A stretch of 9,532 bases of DNA from an uncultured Collinsella sp. (GTDB taxonomy: Bacteria > Actinomycetota > Coriobacteriia > Coriobacteriales > Coriobacteriaceae). The DNA lies in contig UQSC01000067.1 of assembly GCA_900543615.1 (NCBI GenBank), positions 1 through 9,532 on the forward strand. The letters are read 5' to 3'. Below, in pieces: positions 1-6,777 of the stretch; the stretch's first letter is position 1; every line of letters begins with the position of its first letter. The translations under genes were made by a program, and so were the position numbers. The notes under the pieces were generated by a model, which was not told the DNA's origin, did no database searches, and saw nothing but the letters and a program-made list of their open reading frames with translations.

Positions 1-48
1 TCTACACAAGGCTATTCGTCGGCAGCGTCAGATGTGTATAAGAGACAG
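1..48 (+). other. Untrimmed Nextera i5-side sequencing adapter (not genomic)
   Basis: Bases 1-7 match the end of the Illumina P5 oligonucleotide, 8-15 (AAGGCTAT) read as an 8-base i5 index, and 16-48 are the Nextera read-1 transposase adapter ending in the mosaic end AGATGTGTATAAGAGACAG. Translated in frame with the first gene this gives the well-known artefact peptide MCIRDS, and an ATG at 32 inside the adapter creates a false start. Genomic sequence begins at 49. Confidence 0.98.
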
Positions 49-49
49 C

Positions 50-1903
50 TATAGCCCGGTCGAGATTTTCACTGCTCGCCAGGCTCCCGGCAATGGATTT
101 ATCTTCGGTACCGACGATAAGGGTCGCGACATTCTGTCGCGCATGCTCTACGGTGGTCGTTACTCGCTGATCATCGGCTTTGGCGCCACTGCCATGGCTC
201 TGGTCTGCGGCTCGGTCGTGGGCGCCCTCGCGGCAGTTTCGCGCAAGTCCGTTTCCGAGGCGATCATGCGCATCCTGGACATCATCATGTCCATCCCGGG
301 CATCGCCCTCGCTGCCGTCTTCGTCTCCATCCTGGGCAATTCCGTGCCGTCGATCATCTTCGCCATCGGCTTTATGTATACTCCGCAGATTGCCCGTATC
401 GTGCGCGCCAACATCGTGTCCGAGTACGGCGAGGACTATGTCCGCGCGGTCATCGTTTCCGGCGCCAAGGCTCCGTGGATTTTGATCAAGCATGTTCTGC
501 GCAACTGCATCGCCCCGATCATGGTCTTCACCGTTACCCTGGTCGCCGACGCCATCATCTTCGAGGCCTCGCTGACCTTTATCGGCGCTGGTATCCAGGA
601 GCCCACCGCTACCTGGGGCAACATCCTCGCCGATGCTCGCGGTGGCGTGCTTGCCGGTCGTTGGTGGCAGGCACTGTTCCCGGGCCTGGCCATCATGATC
701 ACCTGCCTGGCGCTCAACATCCTCTCCGAGGGCATTACCGACGCCATGGCCGCTGCTCCCTCCGCCGCCCTGGATCCGACCGACTCCTCCAAGCGCCGCG
801 AGGCCGACCTGCTGGTCTCCGACCCCGTACGCGCTTACAAGGAGCAGGCTCAGTCCCTGTCCGCCCGTCTTGGCGCTCTGCGTGATGTCGAACTCAAGCG
901 TAACGACCGCCATGTGCCCGATGAGTCCGTTGAGCCGATCCTTTCGGTACGCGATTTCTGCATCCAGTTTGAGCACCACGGTGATATCAACGTCGTCGAT
1001 CATGTCAACTTTGATGTCCGTCCTGGCCAGACCATGGGCCTGGTCGGTGAGTCCGGCTGCGGTAAGTCCATCACCACGCTGGCCATCATGGGCCTGACCG
1101 ACGATGACGAGCATCTTTCCGGTGAGGTTCTCTGGGAGGGCCGCGACTTGCTCAAGATGAGCAAGAAAGAGTGGTTCGGCCTGCGCGGTACCGATATCGC
1201 CATGGTCTATCAGGACGCCCTGTCCTCGCTCAACCCCTCCATGCTCATTTCCGCTCAGATGAAGCAGCTCACCAAGCGTGGCGGCACCCGTAGCGCCGAG
1301 GAGCTCCTGGAGCTCGTCGGCCTCGATCCCAAGCGCACGCTCGAGAGCTATCCGCACGAGCTTTCCGGCGGCCAGCGTCAGCGTGTCCTGATCGCTATGG
1401 CCCTTACCCGCGACCCCAAGCTGGTCATCTGCGACGAGCCCACGACCGCTCTGGACGTTACCGTCCAGAAGCAGGTCATCAAGCTGCTTAACGACCTTCA
1501 GGCCAAGCTCGGCTTTGCCATGATCTTCGTTTCGCACGACCTGGCACTGGTCGCCGAGGTCGCCCATAACATCACGGTTATGTACGCCGGTCAGGTTATC
1601 GAACAGGCGCCCACCAAGGAGCTGCTCACCAACCCGATCCACGAGTACACTCGCGGTCTTCTGGGTTCCGTCCTGTCCATCGAGAGCGGTTCGGGCCGCC
1701 TGCACCAGGTGCCCGGCGCCGTTCCGAGCCCGCGCGATTTCCCCAAGGGCGATCGCTTCGCACCCCGCTCGAGCCATCCGCGCATTGGCCTGGACACCCG
1801 TCCGGTCTTCAAGCGCGTGCCCGGCACCGAGCACTTCTATTCCGAGCTCCCCGATGAGGTGCTCAAGGCAAATGGTTTGACCCCTCACGCGGAGGTGATG
1901 TAG
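50..1903 (+). CDS. Dpp/Opp-type ABC importer: permease fused to ATP-binding subunit (5' partial)
   Basis: The 617 visible residues join two subunits that are usually separate. Residues 1-235 are a DppC-like permease: the FGTDDKGRD motif near 19-27, hydrophobic segments around 39-62, 83-110, 154-180 and 209-228, and the EAA coupling loop around 126-150. About 60 charged, polar residues (236-295) link it to a DppD-like ATPase with Walker A GESGCGKS (333-340), a Q-loop, signature LSGGQ (from 438), Walker B ending D462-E463 and switch His496. The C-terminal oligopeptide-transport extension is present (VPG at 554-556), but the two positions usually Cys are D568 and S574. No stop or start signal interrupts the join, so the fusion looks genuine. 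The N-terminus (first membrane helix) is lost at the adapter. It presumably pairs with a DppB-like permease and binding protein upstream and with the next ATPase. Known substrates of the family are peptides, nickel and some sugars; the nan neighbours suggest sialic acid (inference). Confidence 0.93.
   Translation, partial: YSPVEIFTARQAPGNGFIFGTDDKGRDILSRMLYGGRYSLIIGFGATAMALVCGSVVGALAAVSRKSVSEAIMRILDIIMSIPGIALAAVFVSILGNSVPSIIFAIGFMYTPQIARIVRANIVSEYGEDYVRAVIVSGAKAPWILIKHVLRNCIAPIMVFTVTLVADAIIFEASLTFIGAGIQEPTATWGNILADARGGVLAGRWWQALFPGLAIMITCLALNILSEGITDAMAAAPSAALDPTDSSKRREADLLVSDPVRAYKEQAQSLSARLGALRDVELKRNDRHVPDESVEPILSVRDFCIQFEHHGDINVVDHVNFDVRPGQTMGLVGESGCGKSITTLAIMGLTDDDEHLSGEVLWEGRDLLKMSKKEWFGLRGTDIAMVYQDALSSLNPSMLISAQMKQLTKRGGTRSAEELLELVGLDPKRTLESYPHELSGGQRQRVLIAMALTRDPKLVICDEPTTALDVTVQKQVIKLLNDLQAKLGFAMIFVSHDLALVAEVAHNITVMYAGQVIEQAPTKELLTNPIHEYTRGLLGSVLSIESGSGRLHQVPGAVPSPRDFPKGDRFAPRSSHPRIGLDTRPVFKRVPGTEHFYSELPDEVLKANGLTPHAEVM
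1891..1899 (+). promoter_or_regulatory. Near-perfect Shine-Dalgarno for the second ATPase
   Basis: GGAGGTGAT matches the complement of the 16S rRNA 3' end over nine bases. It lies inside the last codons of the upstream gene, 8 bases after the GGAGG core from the ATG at 1904, which directly follows the TAG stop. This supports tight translational coupling of the two ATPase-bearing subunits. Confidence 0.85.
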
Positions 1904-2731
1904 ATGAGCGAGACCGCAGTCAACGGCGTCGAGCCGATCATCTTCCTTGATGACGTCCACGTCACCTTTAGGACCCGTACCGGCTCGATTCTGCACCCCA
2001 ACCTGGTTCACGCCGTCCAGGGTGTAACGATTAAGCTCATGCCCGGCCAGACGATCGGCATCGTCGGCGAGTCCGGTTGCGGCAAGTCCACCACCGCCAA
2101 CGTCATGTGCGGCCTGCAGGCCCCCACGAGCGGCAAGGTCTACTTTAAGGGCAAGGACGTTACCAAGCGTACCGCCGAGGACCGTCGCCACATGGGCCGC
2201 GTCATCTCGGTCGTGTTCCAGAACCCGGCCACGGCGCTCAACCCCCGCATGGTCGTTCGCGAGCAACTGCTCGACCCCATGCGCGTCCACAACCTGGGTA
2301 CCGAGGCCGAGCAGGAGAAGCGCGTCAAGGAGCTCTTGGAGCTCACCGGTCTGCCCAGCTCCGCCGCCGAGGTTCTTCCCGGCCAGCTTTCGGGCGGCCA
2401 GCGCCAGCGCGTCGCAATTGCCCGTGCCCTGTCGTTGAACCCCGATGCCATCATCGCCGACGAGCCCACCTCGGCTCTGGACGTTTCGGTCCGCGCGCAG
2501 ATTCTGAACCTGCTGACCGACCTTAAGAAGGAGCTCGGCCTGGCCATGGTGTTCATCAGCCATGACATCCAGACGGTCCGCTATATCTCTGACGACATCA
2601 TCGTTATGAATGGCGGCAAGATCGTCGAGCAGGGCGAGGCCAAGCAGGTCTTCCAGCACCCTCAGGACCCCTACACCAAGATGCTGCTCGGCGCTGCGCC
2701 GTCGCTGCTGCATCCCAAGCTCGGCGAGTAG
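1904..2731 (+). CDS. Dpp/Opp-type ABC transporter ATP-binding protein (DppF/OppF-like)
   Basis: This 275-residue cytoplasmic ATPase is the second nucleotide-binding subunit of the importer and pairs with the ATPase half of the preceding fusion. Visible motifs are Walker A GESGCGKS (55-62), Q-loop Gln106, signature LSGGQ (162-166), Walker B ending D186-E187, D-loop SALD, and switch His220 in ISHD. It starts with no gap after the upstream stop and has a strong ribosome site. At 275 residues it is shorter than typical OppF/DppF (around 320-330) because it ends at GAAPSLLHPKLGE and lacks the C-terminal oligopeptide-transport extension. That end is followed by a clean stop and a hairpin, so it does not look like a frameshift. 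The family is certain; the transported substrate is inferred only from context. Confidence 0.95.
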   Translation: MSETAVNGVEPIIFLDDVHVTFRTRTGSILHPNLVHAVQGVTIKLMPGQTIGIVGESGCGKSTTANVMCGLQAPTSGKVYFKGKDVTKRTAEDRRHMGRVISVVFQNPATALNPRMVVREQLLDPMRVHNLGTEAEQEKRVKELLELTGLPSSAAEVLPGQLSGGQRQRVAIARALSLNPDAIIADEPTSALDVSVRAQILNLLTDLKKELGLAMVFISHDIQTVRYISDDIIVMNGGKIVEQGEAKQVFQHPQDPYTKMLLGAAPSLLHPKLGE

Positions 2732-2747
2732 CCTCGCTTTCCCTCCC

Positions 2748-2775
2748 GTGCGCCCGGTTCCCTTACCGGGCGCAC
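2748..2775 (+). terminator. Strong GC-rich hairpin after the transporter genes
   Basis: A perfect 11-bp stem (GTGCGCCCGGT at 2748-2758 with ACCGGGCGCAC at 2765-2775) encloses a 6-base loop, starting 17 bases after the ATPase stop. No T-run follows (next bases CTCCGTTGCG), so it could be a weak or factor-assisted terminator, or an RNA-stabilising or attenuating hairpin that lowers expression of the esterases relative to the transporter. Confidence 0.6.
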
Positions 2776-2811
2776 CTCCGTTGCGATTTCGAAAGGTTGG
2801 GTTCACGAGCC

Positions 2812-3789
2812 ATGCCAAGTGCTCAGGAGCTACAACAGCAATTTGGTGAATATCGAGGCGCTATGCCCCGTCCATCGGATTTCGATTTCTTTTGGAAGGA
2901 CCGCATGGCCGAGGCCGACGCCGTCGAGCTCGATTATGCGATTGAGGCGGCTTCGGTTGCGGATTCCGCGACCTGTCGGTTTTTCGACCTCTGGTATACC
3001 GGCATGTGTGGTGCACGCCTGCATGCCAAGTACCTTAAACCCGTCTCGGACGAGCCTGTGCCATTGGTACTTCAGTTCCATGGGTATCCGGGTGCGAGCC
3101 GCAGCTGGTTTGAGCAGGCGTCGTTTGCGGGCATGGGCATGGCGCTCATTGCTCTCGATTGCCCTGGCCAAGGAGGCCCCTCCGAGGACATTGGTGGATT
3201 TGAGGGCACGACGGTCGCGGGCCATATCGTCGCCGGTATCGACGGCGACCCGGCCAACCTCTACTATGTCCGCCTACATCAGGATATTCGCATTCTGTGC
3301 CGTATCGTTCGCGAGCTCGAGGGCATCGATCTTACCCGCGTGTATGTGAACGGCGCATCGCAGGGCGGCGGTTTGGGTATTGCGACCTGCGCGCTCAATA
3401 GCGATTTGGTTGACCGCGCGGCCATCCTCTATCCCTTCTTATCGGATTTCCGCCTGGTTTGGGATTTGGACGCCGACGATATTGCCTACGAGGGCCTGCG
3501 CTATTGGTCGCGCTGGTTTGACGAGGACTCAACTCGTATCGAGGAAGCCTATGCCAAGCTGGCGTACTTCGATTCCAAGAACTTTGCCCCCATGGTCAAA
3601 TGCCCCGTGCTGTTTGGCACGGGCACAGCCGATATCGTCTGCCCGCCGGCGACGCAGTTTGCGGTCTACAACAACCTGACCTGTGAAAAGCGTCATGAGT
3701 TCTTTGAAGGTTTTGGCCACGAGGAGATTCAGGACTTTGATGATCTGATCATTCCGTTTTTCTGCGAGGGAGGGGAGGCTCATGTCTAA
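2812..3789 (+). CDS. CE7-family acetyl esterase (acetyl-xylan-esterase-like), likely active
   Basis: A 325-residue alpha/beta-hydrolase of the CE7 carbohydrate esterase family (AXE1), which removes acetyl groups from small acetylated sugars and cephalosporin C. Length and spacing match characterised members. The nucleophile is Ser183 in GASQGG (181-186), the acid is Asp274, and the base is His303 followed by Glu304 (the family HE motif). HGYPG (90-94) supplies the oxyanion region. The usual RGQ motif is altered to PGQ (118-120). There is no signal peptide or membrane segment, so it should act in the cytoplasm. The ATG at 2812 is preferred on family length; a TTG at 2797 in the same frame has no usable ribosome site, although the GAAAGG at 2791-2796 is also rather far (15 bases) from the ATG. 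It overlaps the next gene, a degenerate paralogue. Beside a sialic acid pathway the plausible substrate is O-acetylated sialic acid (inference); acetylated xylo- or other oligosaccharides are alternatives. Confidence 0.9.
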   Translation: MPSAQELQQQFGEYRGAMPRPSDFDFFWKDRMAEADAVELDYAIEAASVADSATCRFFDLWYTGMCGARLHAKYLKPVSDEPVPLVLQFHGYPGASRSWFEQASFAGMGMALIALDCPGQGGPSEDIGGFEGTTVAGHIVAGIDGDPANLYYVRLHQDIRILCRIVRELEGIDLTRVYVNGASQGGGLGIATCALNSDLVDRAAILYPFLSDFRLVWDLDADDIAYEGLRYWSRWFDEDSTRIEEAYAKLAYFDSKNFAPMVKCPVLFGTGTADIVCPPATQFAVYNNLTCEKRHEFFEGFGHEEIQDFDDLIIPFFCEGGEAHV

Positions 3790-4633
3790 GTGCGAGAGCA
3801 ATGTTGACGAGCTGATAGTCCCCGGGCTCGTGGGAATTCCTGGAACGGTTTCGTCAAGGCTCGCAGAATATCGGGACTGGCACGGTGATGTCCAAGCAGA
3901 TGTTTCTGATTTAGAGACATGCGCTTCGAATCTTGAGATTCAAGGCCTGGCCATTACGGCGATTGACTTTGTTAACCCCTGCGCCCGTTACTCGGAGGTT
4001 TCCTTTGAGCTCGGTGACGATGCGGTCCACGCTCGTTTGATTGAGCCTGTCGGTCGTGCCCGAGTATCTGAGCGCGTGCCGCTGTGCCTGATGTTCCACG
4101 ATATCGATCGGCCTGTGCGCGGCTGGCATCACATGACGAGATTTGCCGCCATGGGGTATGCCGTCCTCGCGCTGGATGACGATGTTGCTGGTGCGGACGG
4201 CCTGCAGCGGGGGATTGCTTCACCCGCTTTTGTCGGGCGCGTCCGTTGGGGTTGCGCGATGGCGAAGGTTGCGCGCAATCTTGATGGCATGGACCCCGAC
4301 CGCATTTTTGCGTGGGGCGAGGGCCTTGGCGGCGGTGTTGCGCTGGCGGTTTCCGCTCTGGACGAGCGGGGCCTTGCCTGCACGGCGGTTGCCAATCCAA
4401 TCCCCGGTGGCCTCGAGGCTCTGTCGTCTCGGGTGCGCGGATCGGTGCTCATGGGCACATCGCTTATGGACGCCGTGAGCGTTCCCAAGGGTCAGTTTGC
4501 CGTATTCAACGGTCTTGAGTGTGACCGGAGGCATATCATCTATGCCAAATACGCTCACGAGCGCATCAATGCGTTCGAAAACGAAGTCGTCGACTTCTTT
4601 AACCAAACGTTCTACCCGTGTTCTTTGGCCTAG
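3782..4633 (+). CDS. Diverged CE7 esterase paralogue lacking the catalytic serine (pseudoenzyme candidate)
   Basis: This 283-residue protein aligns with the preceding esterase over its C-terminal two thirds. For example, QFAVFNGLECDRRH matches QFAVYNNLTCEKRH, and from the Asp to the final His the two align without gaps. Asp230 and His259-Glu260 correspond to the active copy's Asp274 and His303-Glu304. The nucleophile elbow GASQGGG has become GEGLGGG (179-185), putting Gly181 at the serine position. The GQG motif is also gone (DDDVAGADG, 132-140), and the N-terminal region is poorly conserved. The frame is intact, and the ATG at 3782 overlaps the upstream gene by 8 bases with a rich ribosome site (GGGAGGGGAGG region, 3768-3778), so it appears to be translated in coupled fashion. 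It is unlikely to be a hydrolase by the usual mechanism; a structural or regulatory partner of the active esterase, or a binding protein, is possible. No signal peptide is seen. Confidence 0.8.
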   Translation: MSKCESNVDELIVPGLVGIPGTVSSRLAEYRDWHGDVQADVSDLETCASNLEIQGLAITAIDFVNPCARYSEVSFELGDDAVHARLIEPVGRARVSERVPLCLMFHDIDRPVRGWHHMTRFAAMGYAVLALDDDVAGADGLQRGIASPAFVGRVRWGCAMAKVARNLDGMDPDRIFAWGEGLGGGVALAVSALDERGLACTAVANPIPGGLEALSSRVRGSVLMGTSLMDAVSVPKGQFAVFNGLECDRRHIIYAKYAHERINAFENEVVDFFNQTFYPCSLA

Positions 4634-4689
4634 ACGGCCTGGACACTGCCAACAAGAGTGGGTGGCATAGGGCCGCCCGCCAGACAACT

Positions 4690-4695
4690 AAGGAG
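4690..4695 (+). promoter_or_regulatory. Shine-Dalgarno that fixes a GTG start for the aldolase
   Basis: AAGGAG lies 6 bases before the GTG at 4702. The frame is open further upstream to a GTG at 4618, but that start would overlap the preceding gene, has no ribosome site, and would add residues without family similarity. The 68-base gap 4634-4701 holds only weak short inverted repeats (4635-4639 with 4671-4675; 4647-4651 with 4663-4667) and no clear promoter. Confidence 0.8.
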
Positions 4696-4701
4696 ATTCT
4701 T

Positions 4702-5622
4702 GTGGCAACTCAGAAATTCACCGGCGTTATCCCTCCCGTCGTTGTTCCCGATACCGAAGACCACCAGCTTGATGTTGCCTCCTTTGAGCGCAGCATCAAC
4801 CGCATGATCGATGCCGGCGTCGATGGCCTGTTCTTCCTGGGCTCCTCGGGCGAGGTCGTCTTCTCCACCGACGAGCGCCGTCGCCAGATTGTCGCCGAGG
4901 CCGTGCGCATCGTCGACCACCGCGTTCCCGTTCTGGTCGGCATCATCGATACCGAGACCGAGCGCATGATCGAGCATGGTAAGGTCGCTCAGGAGCTGGG
5001 CGCCGATGCGCTTGTCGCCACCTGCCCGTTCTATGCCCTGCAGGGCATGACCGAGGTCGAGGAGCACTTCCGCATCCTGCACGAGGAGCTCGACCTGCCC
5101 ATCTTCGCCTACGACATCCCCGTGTGCGTCCACACCAAGCTCCCCTGGAAGCTCCTTGCCAAGCTCGGCGCCGAGGGCGTCCTGGCCGGCGTCAAGGATT
5201 CCTCGGGTGATGACATCTCGTTCCGCTACCTCGTTCAGGAGAACGAGAAGAACGGCCATCCGATGAGCATCCTCACCGGTCACGAGGTCGTTGTCGACGG
5301 CGCCTACCTCGGTGGCGCCGACGGTTCCGTCCCGGGTCTCGCCAACGTTGAGCCCGAGGGCTACGTGCGTCAGTGGAAGGCCGCTCAGGCCGGCGACTGG
5401 GCTACCGTCAAGGCCGAGCAGGATCGCCTCAACGAGATTTCCCACATCTGGGATGTCACCTCGGGCGTTCAGGGCTATGCCGGTGGCGTCGGCGCCTTCA
5501 AGACCGCTATGAACCTCATGGGCATCTTCGACAGCCCGACCATGCCGCGCCCGGTGAAGGCCATGACCGGCGAGAACGTCGAGGCGATTAAGAAGGTCCT
5601 CCAGGACAACGGTCTCCTTTAA
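4702..5622 (+). CDS. nanA: N-acetylneuraminate lyase / dihydrodipicolinate synthase family aldolase
   Basis: A 306-residue (beta/alpha)8-barrel class I aldolase. Schiff-base Lys165 sits in GVKDSSGD, Tyr137 in FAYDIP, and the pyruvate-carboxylate loop GSSGE spans 47-51; positions 137 and 165 coincide with those of E. coli N-acetylneuraminate lyase as I remember them. Expected reaction in this setting: N-acetylneuraminate to ManNAc plus pyruvate in the cytoplasm, feeding the kinase and epimerase encoded next. Assignment within the superfamily is not secure from sequence alone. The sugar-binding segment reads TGHEVVVDG (192-200) rather than the NGYDE of E. coli lyase, and YDIP replaces YNIP, features also compatible with 2-keto-3-deoxy-sugar aldolases. 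It is not a convincing DapA: it lacks GTTGE and the YNVP-type substrate loop. The gene starts with GTG and is followed immediately by a large hairpin. The symbol reflects context and should be treated as probable. Confidence 0.75.
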   Translation: MATQKFTGVIPPVVVPDTEDHQLDVASFERSINRMIDAGVDGLFFLGSSGEVVFSTDERRRQIVAEAVRIVDHRVPVLVGIIDTETERMIEHGKVAQELGADALVATCPFYALQGMTEVEEHFRILHEELDLPIFAYDIPVCVHTKLPWKLLAKLGAEGVLAGVKDSSGDDISFRYLVQENEKNGHPMSILTGHEVVVDGAYLGGADGSVPGLANVEPEGYVRQWKAAQAGDWATVKAEQDRLNEISHIWDVTSGVQGYAGGVGAFKTAMNLMGIFDSPTMPRPVKAMTGENVEAIKKVLQDNGLL

Positions 5623-5629
5623 AGCTTTC

Positions 5630-5717
5630 CCAGGCACCCGACCTCGCCGTTCAACCGTGCGGCCATGACCCATTAGGTCAATGGCCACACGGTTTCTCGG
5701 CGATCTCGGGCACCTGG
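5630..5717 (+). repeat. Large imperfect inverted repeat (long hairpin) between aldolase and kinase genes
   Basis: Arms 5630-5670 and 5676-5717 pair around a 5-base loop (CATTA). From the outside inwards: CCAGG/CCTGG, CCCGA/TCGGG, TCGCCG/CGGCGA, AACCGTG/CACGGTT, GGCCAT/ATGGCC and GACC/GGTC, about 33 pairs separated by short symmetric mismatches and one bulged A (5680). It begins 7 bases after the aldolase stop. No T-run follows, so a simple intrinsic terminator is unlikely. It could be an mRNA-stabilising or processing structure, or a decayed mobile inverted-repeat element. Confidence 0.8.
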
Positions 5718-5782
5718 AAAACCTTTACCGCGCTGTGACGGCTAGCCTGACGGCGCATTTCCTGTAGTTGTTTTTATCTCCG

Positions 5783-5788
5783 AAGGAG
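5783..5788 (+). promoter_or_regulatory. Shine-Dalgarno that selects the kinase start
   Basis: AAGGAG lies 6 bases before ATG 5795. The frame remains open to a TTG at 5768, but that start has no ribosome site and would encode this very sequence. Between the hairpin and this site I see no clear promoter; a 7-base direct repeat TGACGGC (5736-5742, 5748-5754) is the only other pattern. Confidence 0.8.
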
Positions 5789-5794
5789 AGCGAC

Positions 5795-6760
5795 ATGGAG
5801 AACAAGTACGTCTGCTCTGTCGATATCGGCGGAACTAAGATCGCGACCGCCATTATGGAGTACCCGGCTGACGGCAGCGTGCCCCATCCCGTTTTTGAGG
5901 CCGAGGTTCCTACCGAGGCCCAGGAGGGCGGCGAGGCCGTCTTCCAACGTATCGAGGCGTCCATCAAGGCTGCTCTTGAGGCGAATCCCGATGTCGAGGT
6001 CCTCGGTGTCGGTATCGGTGCCGCAGGCGTCGTCGATCCCAAGACGGGCGCCATCGCGTATGCCAACGAGATTATGCCCGGCTGGTCCGGCGTTCAGTTG
6101 GGGCCGCGTCTGCGCGAGGACCTTGGTCTTCCCGTTGCCGTTGTGGGCGACGTGCAGGCTCATGCTCTGGGCGAGGCCCACTGGGGCGTCGGCAAGGGCA
6201 AGTTCTCCGTCTTGTGCCTGGGCATCGGCACGGGCATCGGCGGCGCATATGTCGAGAACGGCCGCGTGATGCAGGGCTTCCATGGTGCTGCCGGCCATAT
6301 GGGCCACATCGAGTGCTCGGCTGCCGCCGGCATTCCCTGCGCCTGTGGTCGTTCTGGCCATCTTGAGTCGGTAGCCTCGGGCACCTCGATTGGCCGTATG
6401 TACGACGAGCGCTTCGGTCGCGTCGACCCCAGCCGTCCTTCGGTCGGTCGCGACGTGAACGACCTGTGCCGTGCTGGCGACGCAAAGGCGACCGAGGTCA
6501 TCCATGACGCCGGCTTTGCGCTGGGTGCCAGCTTGGGCTCGCTCGCTAACATCCTGGACCCTGAGGTCATCGTGCTTTCGGGCGGCGTGATTCACCAAGG
6601 TCCCGATTGGCGTTCGCAGACGTGGAAGGATTCGGTGCACGAGGGCTATGCCAGCCAGGCGCTCGATCCGCTTCAGGACACGCCGATCCTCATCGGTTCT
6701 CTGGAGGGCGATGCTCCGCTCATCGGTGCCGCCGAACACCTTCTTGCATCGTTGAAGTAA
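5795..6760 (+). CDS. nanK: ROK-family sugar kinase, probable N-acetylmannosamine kinase
   Basis: A 321-residue ROK kinase expected to phosphorylate ManNAc at O6 with ATP in the cytoplasm, between the lyase and the NanE epimerase. The phosphate loop DIGGTK is at 10-15. The putative catalytic Asp119 sits in VVGDVQA, where most ROK proteins have NDAN. The second ATP motif LGIGTGIGG spans 142-150. The ROK zinc-site block runs from AGHMGH (166-171) to CACGRSGHLE (182-191), with His171, Cys182 and Cys184 as ligands; the usual third Cys is His189. AGHMGH instead of the common AGExGH resembles E. coli NanK (AGHIGH, from memory), supporting ManNAc as substrate. LSGGV near 261-265 is the adenosine-binding motif. 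No DNA-binding domain precedes the kinase fold, so it is an enzyme rather than a ROK repressor. Glucose or GlcNAc kinase is the main alternative; the adjacent nanE makes ManNAc most likely. Confidence 0.85.
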   Translation: MENKYVCSVDIGGTKIATAIMEYPADGSVPHPVFEAEVPTEAQEGGEAVFQRIEASIKAALEANPDVEVLGVGIGAAGVVDPKTGAIAYANEIMPGWSGVQLGPRLREDLGLPVAVVGDVQAHALGEAHWGVGKGKFSVLCLGIGTGIGGAYVENGRVMQGFHGAAGHMGHIECSAAAGIPCACGRSGHLESVASGTSIGRMYDERFGRVDPSRPSVGRDVNDLCRAGDAKATEVIHDAGFALGASLGSLANILDPEVIVLSGGVIHQGPDWRSQTWKDSVHEGYASQALDPLQDTPILIGSLEGDAPLIGAAEHLLASLK

Positions 6761-6777
6761 ACATAACTACCAAGTGC

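Noticed and set aside
32..49. ATG at 32 as the start of the permease-ATPase gene
   Set aside because: It lies inside the Nextera adapter; the encoded MCIRDS is a known artefact and the true N-terminus is missing.
2797..2811. TTG start for the first esterase
   Set aside because: The only ribosome-like sequence (GAAAGG) directly abuts the TTG, and the ATG at 2812 gives the normal CE7 length.
2..2818. A 938-codon open frame on the minus strand opposite the transporter genes
   Set aside because: It is the antisense shadow of GC-rich genes whose codon choice avoids reverse-strand stops. It has low-complexity composition, no family motifs, and ends in adapter-encoded residues (SYTHLTLPT).
4618..4701. 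GTG start giving a longer aldolase
   Set aside because: It overlaps the end of the preceding gene and lacks a ribosome site; AAGGAG at 4690 clearly serves GTG 4702.
5736..5754. Direct repeat TGACGGC as an operator
   Set aside because: Two 7-base copies in GC-rich DNA can occur by chance, and no regulator or promoter context supports a binding site.
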